Assembly: GCF_950101795.1 (NCBI RefSeq)
Contig: NZ_CATNLZ010000006.1
Span: 1-64,000, forward strand
Direction of reading: 5' to 3'
Length of the DNA stretch: 64,000 nucleotides
Origin: Nocardioides sp. T2.26MG-1
Lineage (GTDB): Bacteria; Actinomycetota; Actinomycetes; Propionibacteriales; Nocardioidaceae
How positions within the stretch are numbered: position 1 is the first letter of the stretch; each line of letters begins with the position of its first letter. Below are positions 15,364-22,411 of the stretch, in pieces. The notes under the pieces were generated by a model, which searched no databases, was not told where the DNA came from, and saw nothing but the letters and a program-made list of their open reading frames with translations. The position numbers and the translations under genes are program-made.

Positions 15364-17007
15364 ATGATCGACAACGTGAACGGCGTCGTCCTCGGCGTCT
15401 TCGTGTTCCTGTTCCTGCTCGTCACCGTCCTCGGCTTCGCCGCCGCCCGGTGGCGCCGCGCCAAGACCCTGGACAGCCTCGACGAGTGGGGCCTGGGCGG
15501 GCGCGGGTTCGGCACGTTCATCGCCTGGTTCCTCATCGGCGGCGACATCTACACGGCGTACACCTTCATCGCGGTGCCCGCGACGCTGTACGCCGGCAGC
15601 GCGGTCGGGTTCTTCGCGGTGCCGTACACGATCGTGGTCTACCCGCTGATCTTCGTGTTCCTGCCCCGGCTGTGGTCGGTGAGCCACCGGCACGGCTACG
15701 TCACCCCGGCCGACTTCGTGCAGGGGCGCTACGACAGCCGACCCCTGGCGCTCGCCGTTGCGCTCACCGGGATCCTCGCGACGATGCCCTACATCGCGCT
15801 GCAGCTGGTCGGCATGCAGGTGGTGCTCGAGGTGATGGGCATCGGCACCGACAGCGACAACTGGCTGGTCAAGGACTTCCCGCTGCTGCTCGCGTTCGTG
15901 GTGCTCGCGGCCTACACCTGGTCCAGCGGCCTGCGGGCCCCGGCGCTGATCGCCTTCGTCAAGGACACGCTGATCTACCTGGTGATCATCGTCGCCGTGC
16001 TGTACCTGCCCACCCAGCTCGGCGGGTGGAGCCACATCTTCTCGACCGTGGGCGACAGCTTCACGACGTTCAACACCGAGAACGCCGACGCCATCGCCGC
16101 GGGTGAGAAGGCGCCCAAGGCGATGATGCCGCCCGGGCCGGCCCAGTGGGCCTACGCCTCGCTCGCGCTGGGCTCGGCGTTGGCGCTGTTCATGTACCCG
16201 CACTCGGTGACCGGGGTCCTGTCCACCCGCAGCCGCTCGGTGATCCGGCGCAACGCGGCGCTGCTGCCGGCGTACTCCTTCCTCCTCGGCCTGCTGGCAC
16301 TGCTCGGCTTCGTGGCCATCGCGGCCGGGGTCAAGGTAGAGAACCCGCAGCAGTCGGTGCCGCAGCTGTTCGAGAACGAGTTCAGCCCGTGGTTCGCCGG
16401 CGTCGCGTTCGCGGCCATCGTGATCGGCGCGCTGGTGCCGGCGGCGATCATGTCGATCGCCGCGGCCAACCTGTGGACCCGCAACATCTACCGGGCCTTC
16501 ATCAACCGCGACGCCACCCACGCGCAGGAGGCCCGGCAGAGCAGGATCGCCTCGCTGTTCGTGAAGTTCGGCGCGCTGGTCTTCGTGCTCGCGCTGTCGA
16601 AGGAGTTCGCGATCAACCTCCAGCTGCTCGGCGGCGTCTGGATCCTGCAGACCCTCCCGGCGATCGTGATCGGGCTCTACACGCGCTGGCTGCACCGGTG
16701 GGGGCTGTTCGCGGGGTGGGCGGTCGGCATGGCGTGGGGCACCTGGCTCGCGTACGGCGTCGCCTCGCCGCTCCAGCAGCACTTCGGCGGACCTCTCGTG
16801 AACTTCCCCGGCACCGAGACCAAGGTCTACATCGCGATGATCGCGTTCCTGGCCAACCTGCTCGTCGCGGTCGTGCTCACGGTCGTGTTCCGTGCGATGG
16901 GGCTCGCCGAGGGGGTCGACCAGACTCGGCCGCAGGACTACCACGCGGACGCCGGGGACCCGGGCGTCGAGGCGGAGCTGGAGCCGCACGAGCGGGCCCA
17001 CGCGTAG
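15364..17007 (+). CDS. mctP: Sodium:solute symporter, monocarboxylate permease MctP-like
   Basis: A 547-aa SSS-family transporter with about 13 membrane segments. GGRGFGTFIAWFLIGGDIYTAYTF, RHGYVTPADFVQGRYDS and ALGSALALFMYPHSVTGVLS match the MctP subgroup. The family carries pyruvate, acetate, lactate or propionate with Na+ or H+. Its DUF3311 partner precedes it. The C-terminal tail (DYHADAGDPGVEAELEPHE) is acidic and cytosolic. An acyl-CoA dehydrogenase follows 24 bp later, so uptake may be linked to short-chain acid use. The exact substrate is not determined by the sequence. Confidence 0.85.
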   Translation: MIDNVNGVVLGVFVFLFLLVTVLGFAAARWRRAKTLDSLDEWGLGGRGFGTFIAWFLIGGDIYTAYTFIAVPATLYAGSAVGFFAVPYTIVVYPLIFVFLPRLWSVSHRHGYVTPADFVQGRYDSRPLALAVALTGILATMPYIALQLVGMQVVLEVMGIGTDSDNWLVKDFPLLLAFVVLAAYTWSSGLRAPALIAFVKDTLIYLVIIVAVLYLPTQLGGWSHIFSTVGDSFTTFNTENADAIAAGEKAPKAMMPPGPAQWAYASLALGSALALFMYPHSVTGVLSTRSRSVIRRNAALLPAYSFLLGLLALLGFVAIAAGVKVENPQQSVPQLFENEFSPWFAGVAFAAIVIGALVPAAIMSIAAANLWTRNIYRAFINRDATHAQEARQSRIASLFVKFGALVFVLALSKEFAINLQLLGGVWILQTLPAIVIGLYTRWLHRWGLFAGWAVGMAWGTWLAYGVASPLQQHFGGPLVNFPGTETKVYIAMIAFLANLLVAVVLTVVFRAMGLAEGVDQTRPQDYHADAGDPGVEAELEPHERAHA

Positions 17008-17031
17008 GCCCGCCGTGGGTAGTGTCGGAGC

Positions 17032-18243
17032 GTGACGCCGTCGTTCGAGCTCGACCAGGACCACCTCGACGTGCGCGCCTGGGTCCACGACTTCGCCGCG
17101 GAGGTGGTCCGGCCCGCGGCCGCGGAGTGGGACGAGCGGGAGGAGTTCCCCTGGCCGGTGGTCGAGGAGGCCGCGAAGGTCGGTCTGTACTCGGTCGACT
17201 TCATCGTCACCCAGGCCCTCGACGAGACCGGCCTCGGATTCCCGATCACGATGGAGGAGCTGTTCTGGGGCGACGCCGGCATCGGGCTCTCGATCGTGGG
17301 CACCTCGCTGGCGGCCGCGGGGGTCCGCGCCAACGGCACCGACGAGCAGGTCGCCGAGTGGGTCCCGGCGATGTACGGCGCTCCCGGCGACCTCAAGCTC
17401 GGCGCGTTCTGCTCCTCCGAGCCCGACGCGGGCTCGGACGTCGGCGCGATGCGCACCCGCGCGACGTACGACGAGGCCACCGACGAGTGGGTGCTCAACG
17501 GGACGAAGACCTGGGCGACCAACGGCGGCATCGCCGACGTCCACGTGGTGACCGCGGTGGTCGACCCCGACCTGCGCACCCGCGGCCAGGCCAGCTTCGT
17601 GGTGCCACCCGGCACGAAGGGGCTCAGCCAGGGGCAGAAGTTCCACAAGCACGGCATCCGGGCCTCGCACACCGCCGAGGTCGTGCTCGACCGGGTGCGC
17701 GTGCCCGGCCGCTGCCTGCTCGGCGGCAAGGAGAAGCTCGACGCCCGGCTGGCGCGCGCCCGTGAGGGCACCCGGGCCGGCGGCAACGCGTCGATGGCGA
17801 CGTTCGAGCGCACCCGGCCCGCGGTCGGCGCCCAGGCCATCGGCATCGCCCGGGCGGCGTACGAGGTCGCGCTGGACTACGCGAAGACCCGCGAGCAGTT
17901 CGGCAAGGCGATCATCGAGAACCAGGCGATCGCGTTCACCCTCGCCGACATGGCCACCTCGATCGAGGCCTCCCGGCTGCTGGTGTGGCGCGCGGCCTGG
18001 ATGGCTCGCCAGGGCAAGCGGTTCGAGCAGGCCGAGGGGTCGATGTCCAAGCTGTTCGCCGGCGAGACCGCCGTCCGGGTCACCGGCCAGGCGATGCAGA
18101 TCCTCGGCGGCAACGGCTTCACCCGCGAGTACCCCGTCGAGCGGATGGCGCGCGACGCGAAGATCTACACGATCTTCGAGGGCACCTCCGAGATCCAGCG
18201 CCTCGTCATCGCGCGGTCGATCTCGGGCGCGCCGATCCGGTGA
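17032..18243 (+). CDS. Acyl-CoA dehydrogenase
   Basis: A 403-aa flavoprotein starting at GTG 17032 (MTPSFELDQDHLDVRAWVHD). FAD/substrate motifs are FCSSEPDAGSDVGAMRTRA and WVLNGTKTWATNGG. The C-terminal helices hold REQFGKAI and the catalytic-base segment YTIFEGTSEIQRLVIAR, whose Glu sits where medium-chain enzymes have theirs. It oxidises an acyl-CoA to the 2-enoyl-CoA and passes electrons to ETF. Chain length cannot be read from the sequence. It follows mctP by 24 bp and overlaps the next gene by 4 bp. Confidence 0.9.
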   Translation: MTPSFELDQDHLDVRAWVHDFAAEVVRPAAAEWDEREEFPWPVVEEAAKVGLYSVDFIVTQALDETGLGFPITMEELFWGDAGIGLSIVGTSLAAAGVRANGTDEQVAEWVPAMYGAPGDLKLGAFCSSEPDAGSDVGAMRTRATYDEATDEWVLNGTKTWATNGGIADVHVVTAVVDPDLRTRGQASFVVPPGTKGLSQGQKFHKHGIRASHTAEVVLDRVRVPGRCLLGGKEKLDARLARAREGTRAGGNASMATFERTRPAVGAQAIGIARAAYEVALDYAKTREQFGKAIIENQAIAFTLADMATSIEASRLLVWRAAWMARQGKRFEQAEGSMSKLFAGETAVRVTGQAMQILGGNGFTREYPVERMARDAKIYTIFEGTSEIQRLVIARSISGAPIR

Positions 18244-18824
18244 GACGACGGTTCCGGGGCGCGATCGCCGGCGTCGGCACCACCAGCGGCGTTCGGGTCG
18301 TCCTGGGCCGCTGGGACCGGTCGCCCTACGGCGCGTTCGCGGACGCGATGGTCGAGACGGCTGCGGGTCACCGGGTGCTGCTCGCGCCGACGACCGAGGT
18401 TGCGGACTTCGTGGCGTCGACGTACTCCTTCGACGAGGTCCGCATCGAGCCGATCACGGTCGACGCCTGGGAGGTGAGCTCCCCCTCCCTCGGGCTGCGG
18501 CTCGAGGTCGGCCGGCGCACCGCCCTGGGGCGGCTGCTGAGGATCGTGCCCGGACCGCTCGCGCAGAGCCCCGCGTGGTGCTCGCTCACCGATCCTGCCG
18601 CGCGCCTGCTGCTGCGCGGGGTGCGTACCCGCGGCTCGGCCGGCAACGCCCGTCGCGAGTGGTACGGCGCCACCGACCACCACGCGGTCACCGCCGTCGC
18701 CGGGGCCTTCGACGGGGCCGACCTCGGCCGCCTCGCCCCCGTGAGCCCGTCGCCCCGGTTCGGCTTCTCGTCCACGCCGTCGCGGCCCTCGGTCACCACG
18801 GTGGTGACGACGGTCGCGAGCTGA
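18240..18824 (+). CDS. Conserved actinobacterial hypothetical protein (194 aa)
   Basis: Starts at a GTG overlapping the acyl-CoA dehydrogenase stop (GTGA). The N-terminal RGAIAGVGTTSGVRVVLGRWDRSPYG, then FADAMVETAAGHRVLLAPT and VADFVASTYSFDEVRIEP, is a recognisable conserved actinobacterial protein, but it has no named function that I know. The C-terminal WYGATDHHAVTAVAGAFDGADLG block may be a second motif, with a His pair. It has no signal peptide or membrane segment. Coupling to the dehydrogenase suggests a lipid-metabolism accessory, but the pairing may not be general. Confidence 0.75.
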   Translation: MRRRFRGAIAGVGTTSGVRVVLGRWDRSPYGAFADAMVETAAGHRVLLAPTTEVADFVASTYSFDEVRIEPITVDAWEVSSPSLGLRLEVGRRTALGRLLRIVPGPLAQSPAWCSLTDPAARLLLRGVRTRGSAGNARREWYGATDHHAVTAVAGAFDGADLGRLAPVSPSPRFGFSSTPSRPSVTTVVTTVAS

Positions 18825-18826
18825 CC

Positions 18827-19762
18827 TCATCCCGGGTGGTCGACGGTTGCCAGCAGCGCGCGCGTCTCCGCCACGACCCGGTCGCTGAACGCCGGGTCGC
18901 GCACCTGCGCCGAGCCGAGCATCGGCCGGCCGCGCTCGTCGTAGTAGACGCCGGTCGCGCCCGACTCGGAGGTCAGCACCTCGGTGAGTACCCGAGCTGC
19001 GCGCCCGGGCGTGCTCCAGTACCTGACGAGCGGCGCGATCGGGGAGAGGACGTACCTCGACACGAAGCTGACGACGGGACCGGCGTCGCGACCCAGCCGG
19101 CTGCCGGGGGTGAAACCGGGCTCGACCGCGTTGAAGCGCAGCCGGGGCGTCTCCCGCGCGAGCGCCAGCACCGTGGCGAGGTTGCCCTGCTTGGAGGTCG
19201 CGTAGGCGTCGTACCCGGGCTTGGCCGAGCCGCCGGGTGCCCACTCGCCGCGGGCGCTCGCCTCGGCCGAGAGGTAGCGCGCCCCCCGGAAGCCGGCGAC
19301 GACGGCCGGCCGGCGCTCGGGGTCCTCGACCCCGGAGCAGACGAACACCACGTGCGCGCCGTCGGGCAGGTGCGGGACCAGCGCCTCGGTGATCGCGAAC
19401 GGGCCGAGATGGTTGGTCGTGTACGCCAGGTCCCAGCCCTGCGCGGTGGTGCGGGGGCCGAGCGGGAAGACGCCGGCGTTGTTGAGTAGGCCTGCGAGCG
19501 GCAGGCCGAGCTCGACGATCCGCTCGGCGGCCCGCCGTACCGATGCGAGGTCGGAGAAGTCCGCGACCACCGACACCGCCCGGCCGCCGAGCGACCCGAT
19601 CTCGCGCTCGAGCTCGGCCAGCCGCTCCGGGTCGCGCCCGACGAGGACGACGGTGCCGTGCGCGGCAAGCTCCAGGGCGGTTCGCCGGCCGATGCCCGAG
19701 GTCGGGCCGGTGACGATCCATGTGCGGTCGGCCGGAGGCCGGGGTGAGTGGTGCTCGGTCAT
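18827..19762 (-). CDS. Short-chain dehydrogenase/reductase (SDR)
   Basis: A 311-aa classical-type SDR. The Rossmann motif is TGPTSGIG (residues 18-25), followed by LLNNAGVFPLG and the catalytic Tyr-x-x-x-Lys within YDAYATSKQGNLATV. The length and the C-terminal ARVLTEVLTSESGATGVYYDERG match the retinol-dehydrogenase/protochlorophyllide-reductase-like group that bacteria use for diverse alcohols or ketones. The substrate is unknown. It is convergent with the previous gene (2 bp between ends) and lies 79 bp downstream of the LLM gene on the same strand, so co-transcription is possible. Confidence 0.85.
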   Translation of the reverse strand: MTEHHSPRPPADRTWIVTGPTSGIGRRTALELAAHGTVVLVGRDPERLAELEREIGSLGGRAVSVVADFSDLASVRRAAERIVELGLPLAGLLNNAGVFPLGPRTTAQGWDLAYTTNHLGPFAITEALVPHLPDGAHVVFVCSGVEDPERRPAVVAGFRGARYLSAEASARGEWAPGGSAKPGYDAYATSKQGNLATVLALARETPRLRFNAVEPGFTPGSRLGRDAGPVVSFVSRYVLSPIAPLVRYWSTPGRAARVLTEVLTSESGATGVYYDERGRPMLGSAQVRDPAFSDRVVAETRALLATVDHPG

Positions 19763-19841
19763 GCGGGCCAGTCTCTGTCGGCCCGCACCGCGCAGGCAGT
19801 GGTCCGATCGTCCTGGGACCGGCAGGGCCAGGGAGAGGTGG

Positions 19842-20810
19842 TCAGCCCCGCACCGCGGGCAGCACGGTCTCGCACACCAGCCGCAGGCTCTCCCACGACG
19901 GCTCGGCCGGCAGCCCGCCGCAGGCGGGGTGGCTGGTCACCAGCCGGATCTCGCCGGAGCGGCACCGGTCGACCAGCTCGTCGGCCGTGAGCACGACGTA
20001 CACCCCGGCCGCCCGCATCTCCTCGACGGTCCGCGAGCGGTCGACGACGTACGACCCCGCCTCGCCGTGCCACTCCTGGTAGGCGACCGCGTCGGCGAGC
20101 AGGTGGTGGCCGTAGCGCTCCCAGAACTCCTCGGGCCGCTCGGCGCAGAAGACGTTGGCGGGTCCACCAGATGGCGCCTGCAGCACGAAGCCGGGCTCGC
20201 GGCCGGCGGCCTGGCAGGTCTCGTCGTAGAGCGCCTTGAGTGCCGGGTCCCCGTGCTGGGGCTGGAAGTTCAGGCCCAGCCGCGCGGCCCGGCGAGCGGC
20301 CGCCGGCGAGCCGCCGCCGTAGAAGAGGAACGGGTGGGGCCGGGAGTACGGCGCCGGCGTGACCGCGGCCGATGCCCACGCCTCGAGCACCCGGCCGATG
20401 CGCTCCTCGACGTCGCGCCCGCGGGTCTCCCACGACCGCCCGTGGAGGGCGTACTCGACCGGGCGGTAGCCCAGCCCGAAGGTGTAGCTGACCCGGCCCT
20501 TGCTGAGGTGGTCGAGCACCGCGATGTCCTCGGCGAGCCGCACCGGCTCGTACAGGTTGACCAGCAGCGCCGAGACCGTGATCGGGATCCGCGTGGTCAC
20601 GGCGGCGAACGCCGACGCGACGAGCATCGGGCTGGGCAGGTAGCCGTCGTCCGCGGCGTGGTGCTCCGACACCATCAGCGCGTCCTGCCCGTGCCGGTCG
20701 ACGTACGCCGCCTGCTCGACCGCCCGCGCATAGATCTCCTGCCGCGTCTCGGCGTCCGCGCCCGGCGCGCGGAAGTCGTAGCGGGTGGCGAACCGGGTCG
20801 TGGGCGGCAT
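19842..20810 (-). CDS. LLM-class flavin/F420-dependent oxidoreductase with KstR-like box
   Basis: A 322-aa luciferase-like monooxygenase starting MPPTTRFATRYDFRAPG; the extension to 20879 would run through the promoter box and is rejected. VSEHHAADDGYLPSPMLVAS, GRVSYTFGLGYRPVEY and FLFYGGGSPAAARRAAR are standard LLM motifs. It is cytosolic. A TNNAACNNGTTNNA palindrome 22 bp upstream matches the KstR steroid-catabolism repressor box, so a role in sterol or related lipid degradation is suggested, as for some LLM genes in mycobacterial KstR regulons. No other steroid gene is in the window. Confidence 0.85.
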   Translation of the reverse strand: MPPTTRFATRYDFRAPGADAETRQEIYARAVEQAAYVDRHGQDALMVSEHHAADDGYLPSPMLVASAFAAVTTRIPITVSALLVNLYEPVRLAEDIAVLDHLSKGRVSYTFGLGYRPVEYALHGRSWETRGRDVEERIGRVLEAWASAAVTPAPYSRPHPFLFYGGGSPAAARRAARLGLNFQPQHGDPALKALYDETCQAAGREPGFVLQAPSGGPANVFCAERPEEFWERYGHHLLADAVAYQEWHGEAGSYVVDRSRTVEEMRAAGVYVVLTADELVDRCRSGEIRLVTSHPACGGLPAEPSWESLRLVCETVLPAVRG

Positions 20811-20831
20811 GGGCCCACCCAACCAGAGACC

Positions 20832-20845
20832 TGGAACGTGTTCTA
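20832..20845. promoter_or_regulatory. KstR-like operator
   Basis: TGGAACGTGTTCTA fits TNNAACNNGTTNNA at every fixed position and extends to CTGGAACGTGTTCTAG. It lies 22 bp before the LLM oxidoreductase start, where a TetR-type repressor would block initiation. The consensus is from mycobacterial and rhodococcal KstR work; a related TetR protein could use the same core. Confidence 0.6.
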
Positions 20846-20892
20846 GACGGTCGTCACGTCGATCGCACGGTTCACCCACCCAGGAGATGGCC

Positions 20893-20924
20893 GACGGGGC
20901 CGCCGGCTATCCGGCGGCCCCGTC
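20893..20924 (-). terminator. Terminator of the yceI-like gene
   Basis: GACGGGGCCGCCGG, loop CTAT, and the exact complement: a perfect 14-bp stem 37 bp past the stop of the minus-strand YceI gene. It also insulates the LLM promoter region from read-through. Confidence 0.75.
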
Positions 20925-20960
20925 AGGAGGAGCAGTACTGGTCGAGACCAGTGGTGGGGA

Positions 20961-21551
20961 TCAGGCGTTGCGGATCGCGGAGACGTCGAACTCGAGCTTG
21001 ACCTTCTCGGAGACCAGCACGCCGCCGGTCTCGAGCGCGGCGTTCCAGGTCAGGCCCCAGTCCTTGCGGTTGATGGTGGTGCCGCCCTCGAAGCCGATGC
21101 GCAGGTTGCCGAACGGGTCGCGCGCCGAGCCGGTGGGCTCGAAGGTGATCGTCACGGGCTGGGTCGCGCCCTTGATCGTGAGGTCGCCGGTGACGACCCA
21201 GTCGTCCCCGTCGCGCTCGACCTTGGTCGAGGTGAAGGTGAGCTCCTTGTTGATCTCGGCGTCGAAGAAGTCGGCCGAGCGGAGGTGGGCGTCGCGGTCC
21301 GCGACACCGGTGTCGATGCTGGCCGTCTGGATGGTGAGCTGCACGTGGGACGCGGCCGGGTTGGCGGTGTCGACGTGCGCGGTGCCGGCGAAGTCGGTGA
21401 ACTGGCCGCGGACGGTGGTGACCATCGCGTGCCGGGTGCTGAAGCCGAGGCGGGTGTGCGTCGGGTCGATCGTGTAGTCGCCGGAGATGTCCTCGACGGC
21501 GGCGGTGGGGGCGTCGAAGGTCTCGGTGGACTTGCGGTTGAGGAAGGACAT
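20961..21551 (-). CDS. YceI-family lipocalin-like protein
   Basis: A 196-aa protein: ISGDYTIDPTHTRLGFSTRHAMVTTVRGQF is the classical YceI N-terminus, with SADFFDAEINKELTFTST, GDLTIKGATQPVT and GFEGGTTINRKDWGLTWN following. YceI proteins form a beta-barrel that binds polyisoprenoid or amphiphilic molecules. There is no signal peptide, unlike the E. coli protein, so this copy is probably cytosolic. CCAGGAGCC ends three bases before the ATG. A CGGACC-CT-GGTCCG palindrome lies about 50 bp upstream. Single-gene unit with its own terminator. Confidence 0.9.
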   Translation of the reverse strand: MSFLNRKSTETFDAPTAAVEDISGDYTIDPTHTRLGFSTRHAMVTTVRGQFTDFAGTAHVDTANPAASHVQLTIQTASIDTGVADRDAHLRSADFFDAEINKELTFTSTKVERDGDDWVVTGDLTIKGATQPVTITFEPTGSARDPFGNLRIGFEGGTTINRKDWGLTWNAALETGGVLVSEKVKLEFDVSAIRNA

Positions 21552-21600
21552 GGGTGGCTCCTGGTGGTCGTCGGGTTGTTGAACCTTTGATCACCGTAAC

Positions 21601-21614
21601 CGGACCCTGGTCCG
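21601..21614. promoter_or_regulatory. Palindrome upstream of the YceI gene
   Basis: CGGACCCTGGTCCG has 6-bp arms and lies 50 bp before the start. It may be an operator for an unseen regulator. I could not match it to a known consensus. Confidence 0.3.
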
Positions 21615-21652
21615 ATTCATTCCCAGCAGCTCGCGAACTCCTGGAGAAATGC

Positions 21653-21687
21653 CGACGACCCGCCCGACGGGGTCGGGCGGGTCGTCG
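21653..21687 (-). terminator. Terminator of the 50-aa gene
   Basis: CGACGACCCGCCCGAC, loop GGG, then its exact complement: a perfect 16-bp stem starting 10 bp past the stop of the small minus-strand gene at 21697. Its position is the best evidence that the small gene is expressed. Confidence 0.75.
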
Positions 21688-21696
21688 AGGTGTGGT

Positions 21697-21849
21697 TCAG
21701 GCTGCGTGCGCCGCGTGGTGCGTGTCGTGTGCCGGCACCCCGGTCTGCGTCGGGGCGGTCCATCGCGCTTCGAGGTGGGTCTGTCCGCGGGCGTCGGTCA
21801 CGGGCACCCAGGTCTGCACGAGGCTGCTGGTCATCATGTTGTCGTTCAT
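21697..21849 (-). CDS. Small protein (50 aa), unknown
   Basis: Reads MNDNMMTSSLVQTWVPVTDA at the N-terminus, then RGQTHLEARWTAP and a His-rich end (HDTHHAAHAA). GAAAGG is six bases before the ATG; MMTSS five codons in is an alternative start. It has no membrane segment. The TWVPV-DARG-THLEARW pattern looks familiar from short actinobacterial proteins, but I cannot name a family. A strong terminator follows at once, which makes a real transcript likely. The His-rich tail could bind metal; that is speculation. Confidence 0.6.
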   Translation of the reverse strand: MNDNMMTSSLVQTWVPVTDARGQTHLEARWTAPTQTGVPAHDTHHAAHAA

Positions 21850-22127
21850 CGGATGCCTTTCGTTCACCTTCCGTTCACCTAGGCTACTCCACTTCCACCC
21901 AGGTGTCACAGAACCGCGGAAATCGGCTCCGGCGCTCCACTGCCGGGGGTTCGTCGCGGCGCGCCGTGGCGCTGACGCTCCACCCCTCGCTCGCGCGTGT
22001 CACTGGTGGGGCGGGTGGGGACGACGTCGGGCGGCGCGCGGGTGTCACGGCGGCACGGATGCGCAATATCTGCCCGATTCCGGGCAGGAAGTTGCTCATA
22101 GGTGCCTGAGGGCGCACGATCGACGGC
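21850..22127. other. Intergenic region between the small gene and the glmS operon
   Basis: 278 bp with no supported gene. It must hold two divergent promoters. A CTGCCCG-ATTC-CGGGCAG hairpin or operator lies at 22070-22087, about 40 bp before the GTG of the 89-aa gene. I see no riboswitch-like or glmS-ribozyme-like structure, and none is expected in actinobacteria. Confidence 0.4.
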
Positions 22128-22397
22128 GTGCCCGTGATCCCCGATCCCGACCTGGTGGGGCGTATCGCCGCGAGCACCGGCCTGACGGCCGAGGAGGCCG
22201 CGCGGGTGGTGGAGGACGTGGTGGCGTTCCACGCCGAGACCGTCGAGGCCTACGTGCGACGCCGGCACGCCCAGCTCAAGACCTACGGCGCCCGCAACGA
22301 CGAGATCTTCGCGCGGCTCGCCGCGGAGCTCGACGGCCGCGTGGTCGCCGCCCCCGCGCTGAGCGAGCGGCAGCTCCGGCGCATCGTCTATGGATAG
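22128..22397 (+). CDS. Conserved hypothetical upstream of glmS (89 aa)
   Basis: Starts at GTG: MPVIPDPDLVGRIAASTGLT, then AEEAARVVEDVVAFHAETVEAYVRR and ERQLRRIVYG at the end. It is helical and charged, with no membrane segment. The central ARVVEDVVAFHAETVEAYVRRRH is suggestive of a small adaptor or nucleic-acid-binding helix pair. It lies 14 bp before glmS on the same strand, so it is the first gene of that operon. The function is unknown; a role in setting GlmS level is possible but unsupported by motifs. Confidence 0.65.
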   Translation: MPVIPDPDLVGRIAASTGLTAEEAARVVEDVVAFHAETVEAYVRRRHAQLKTYGARNDEIFARLAAELDGRVVAAPALSERQLRRIVYG

Positions 22398-22411
22398 AGA
22401 GAAGGCAGCAC

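Noticed and set aside
15241..17670. An 809-codon minus-strand open frame opposite mctP and the acyl-CoA dehydrogenase gene
   Set aside because: Composition is Asp/Arg/Glu/His-rich without domains, and both plus-strand genes have clear family motifs.
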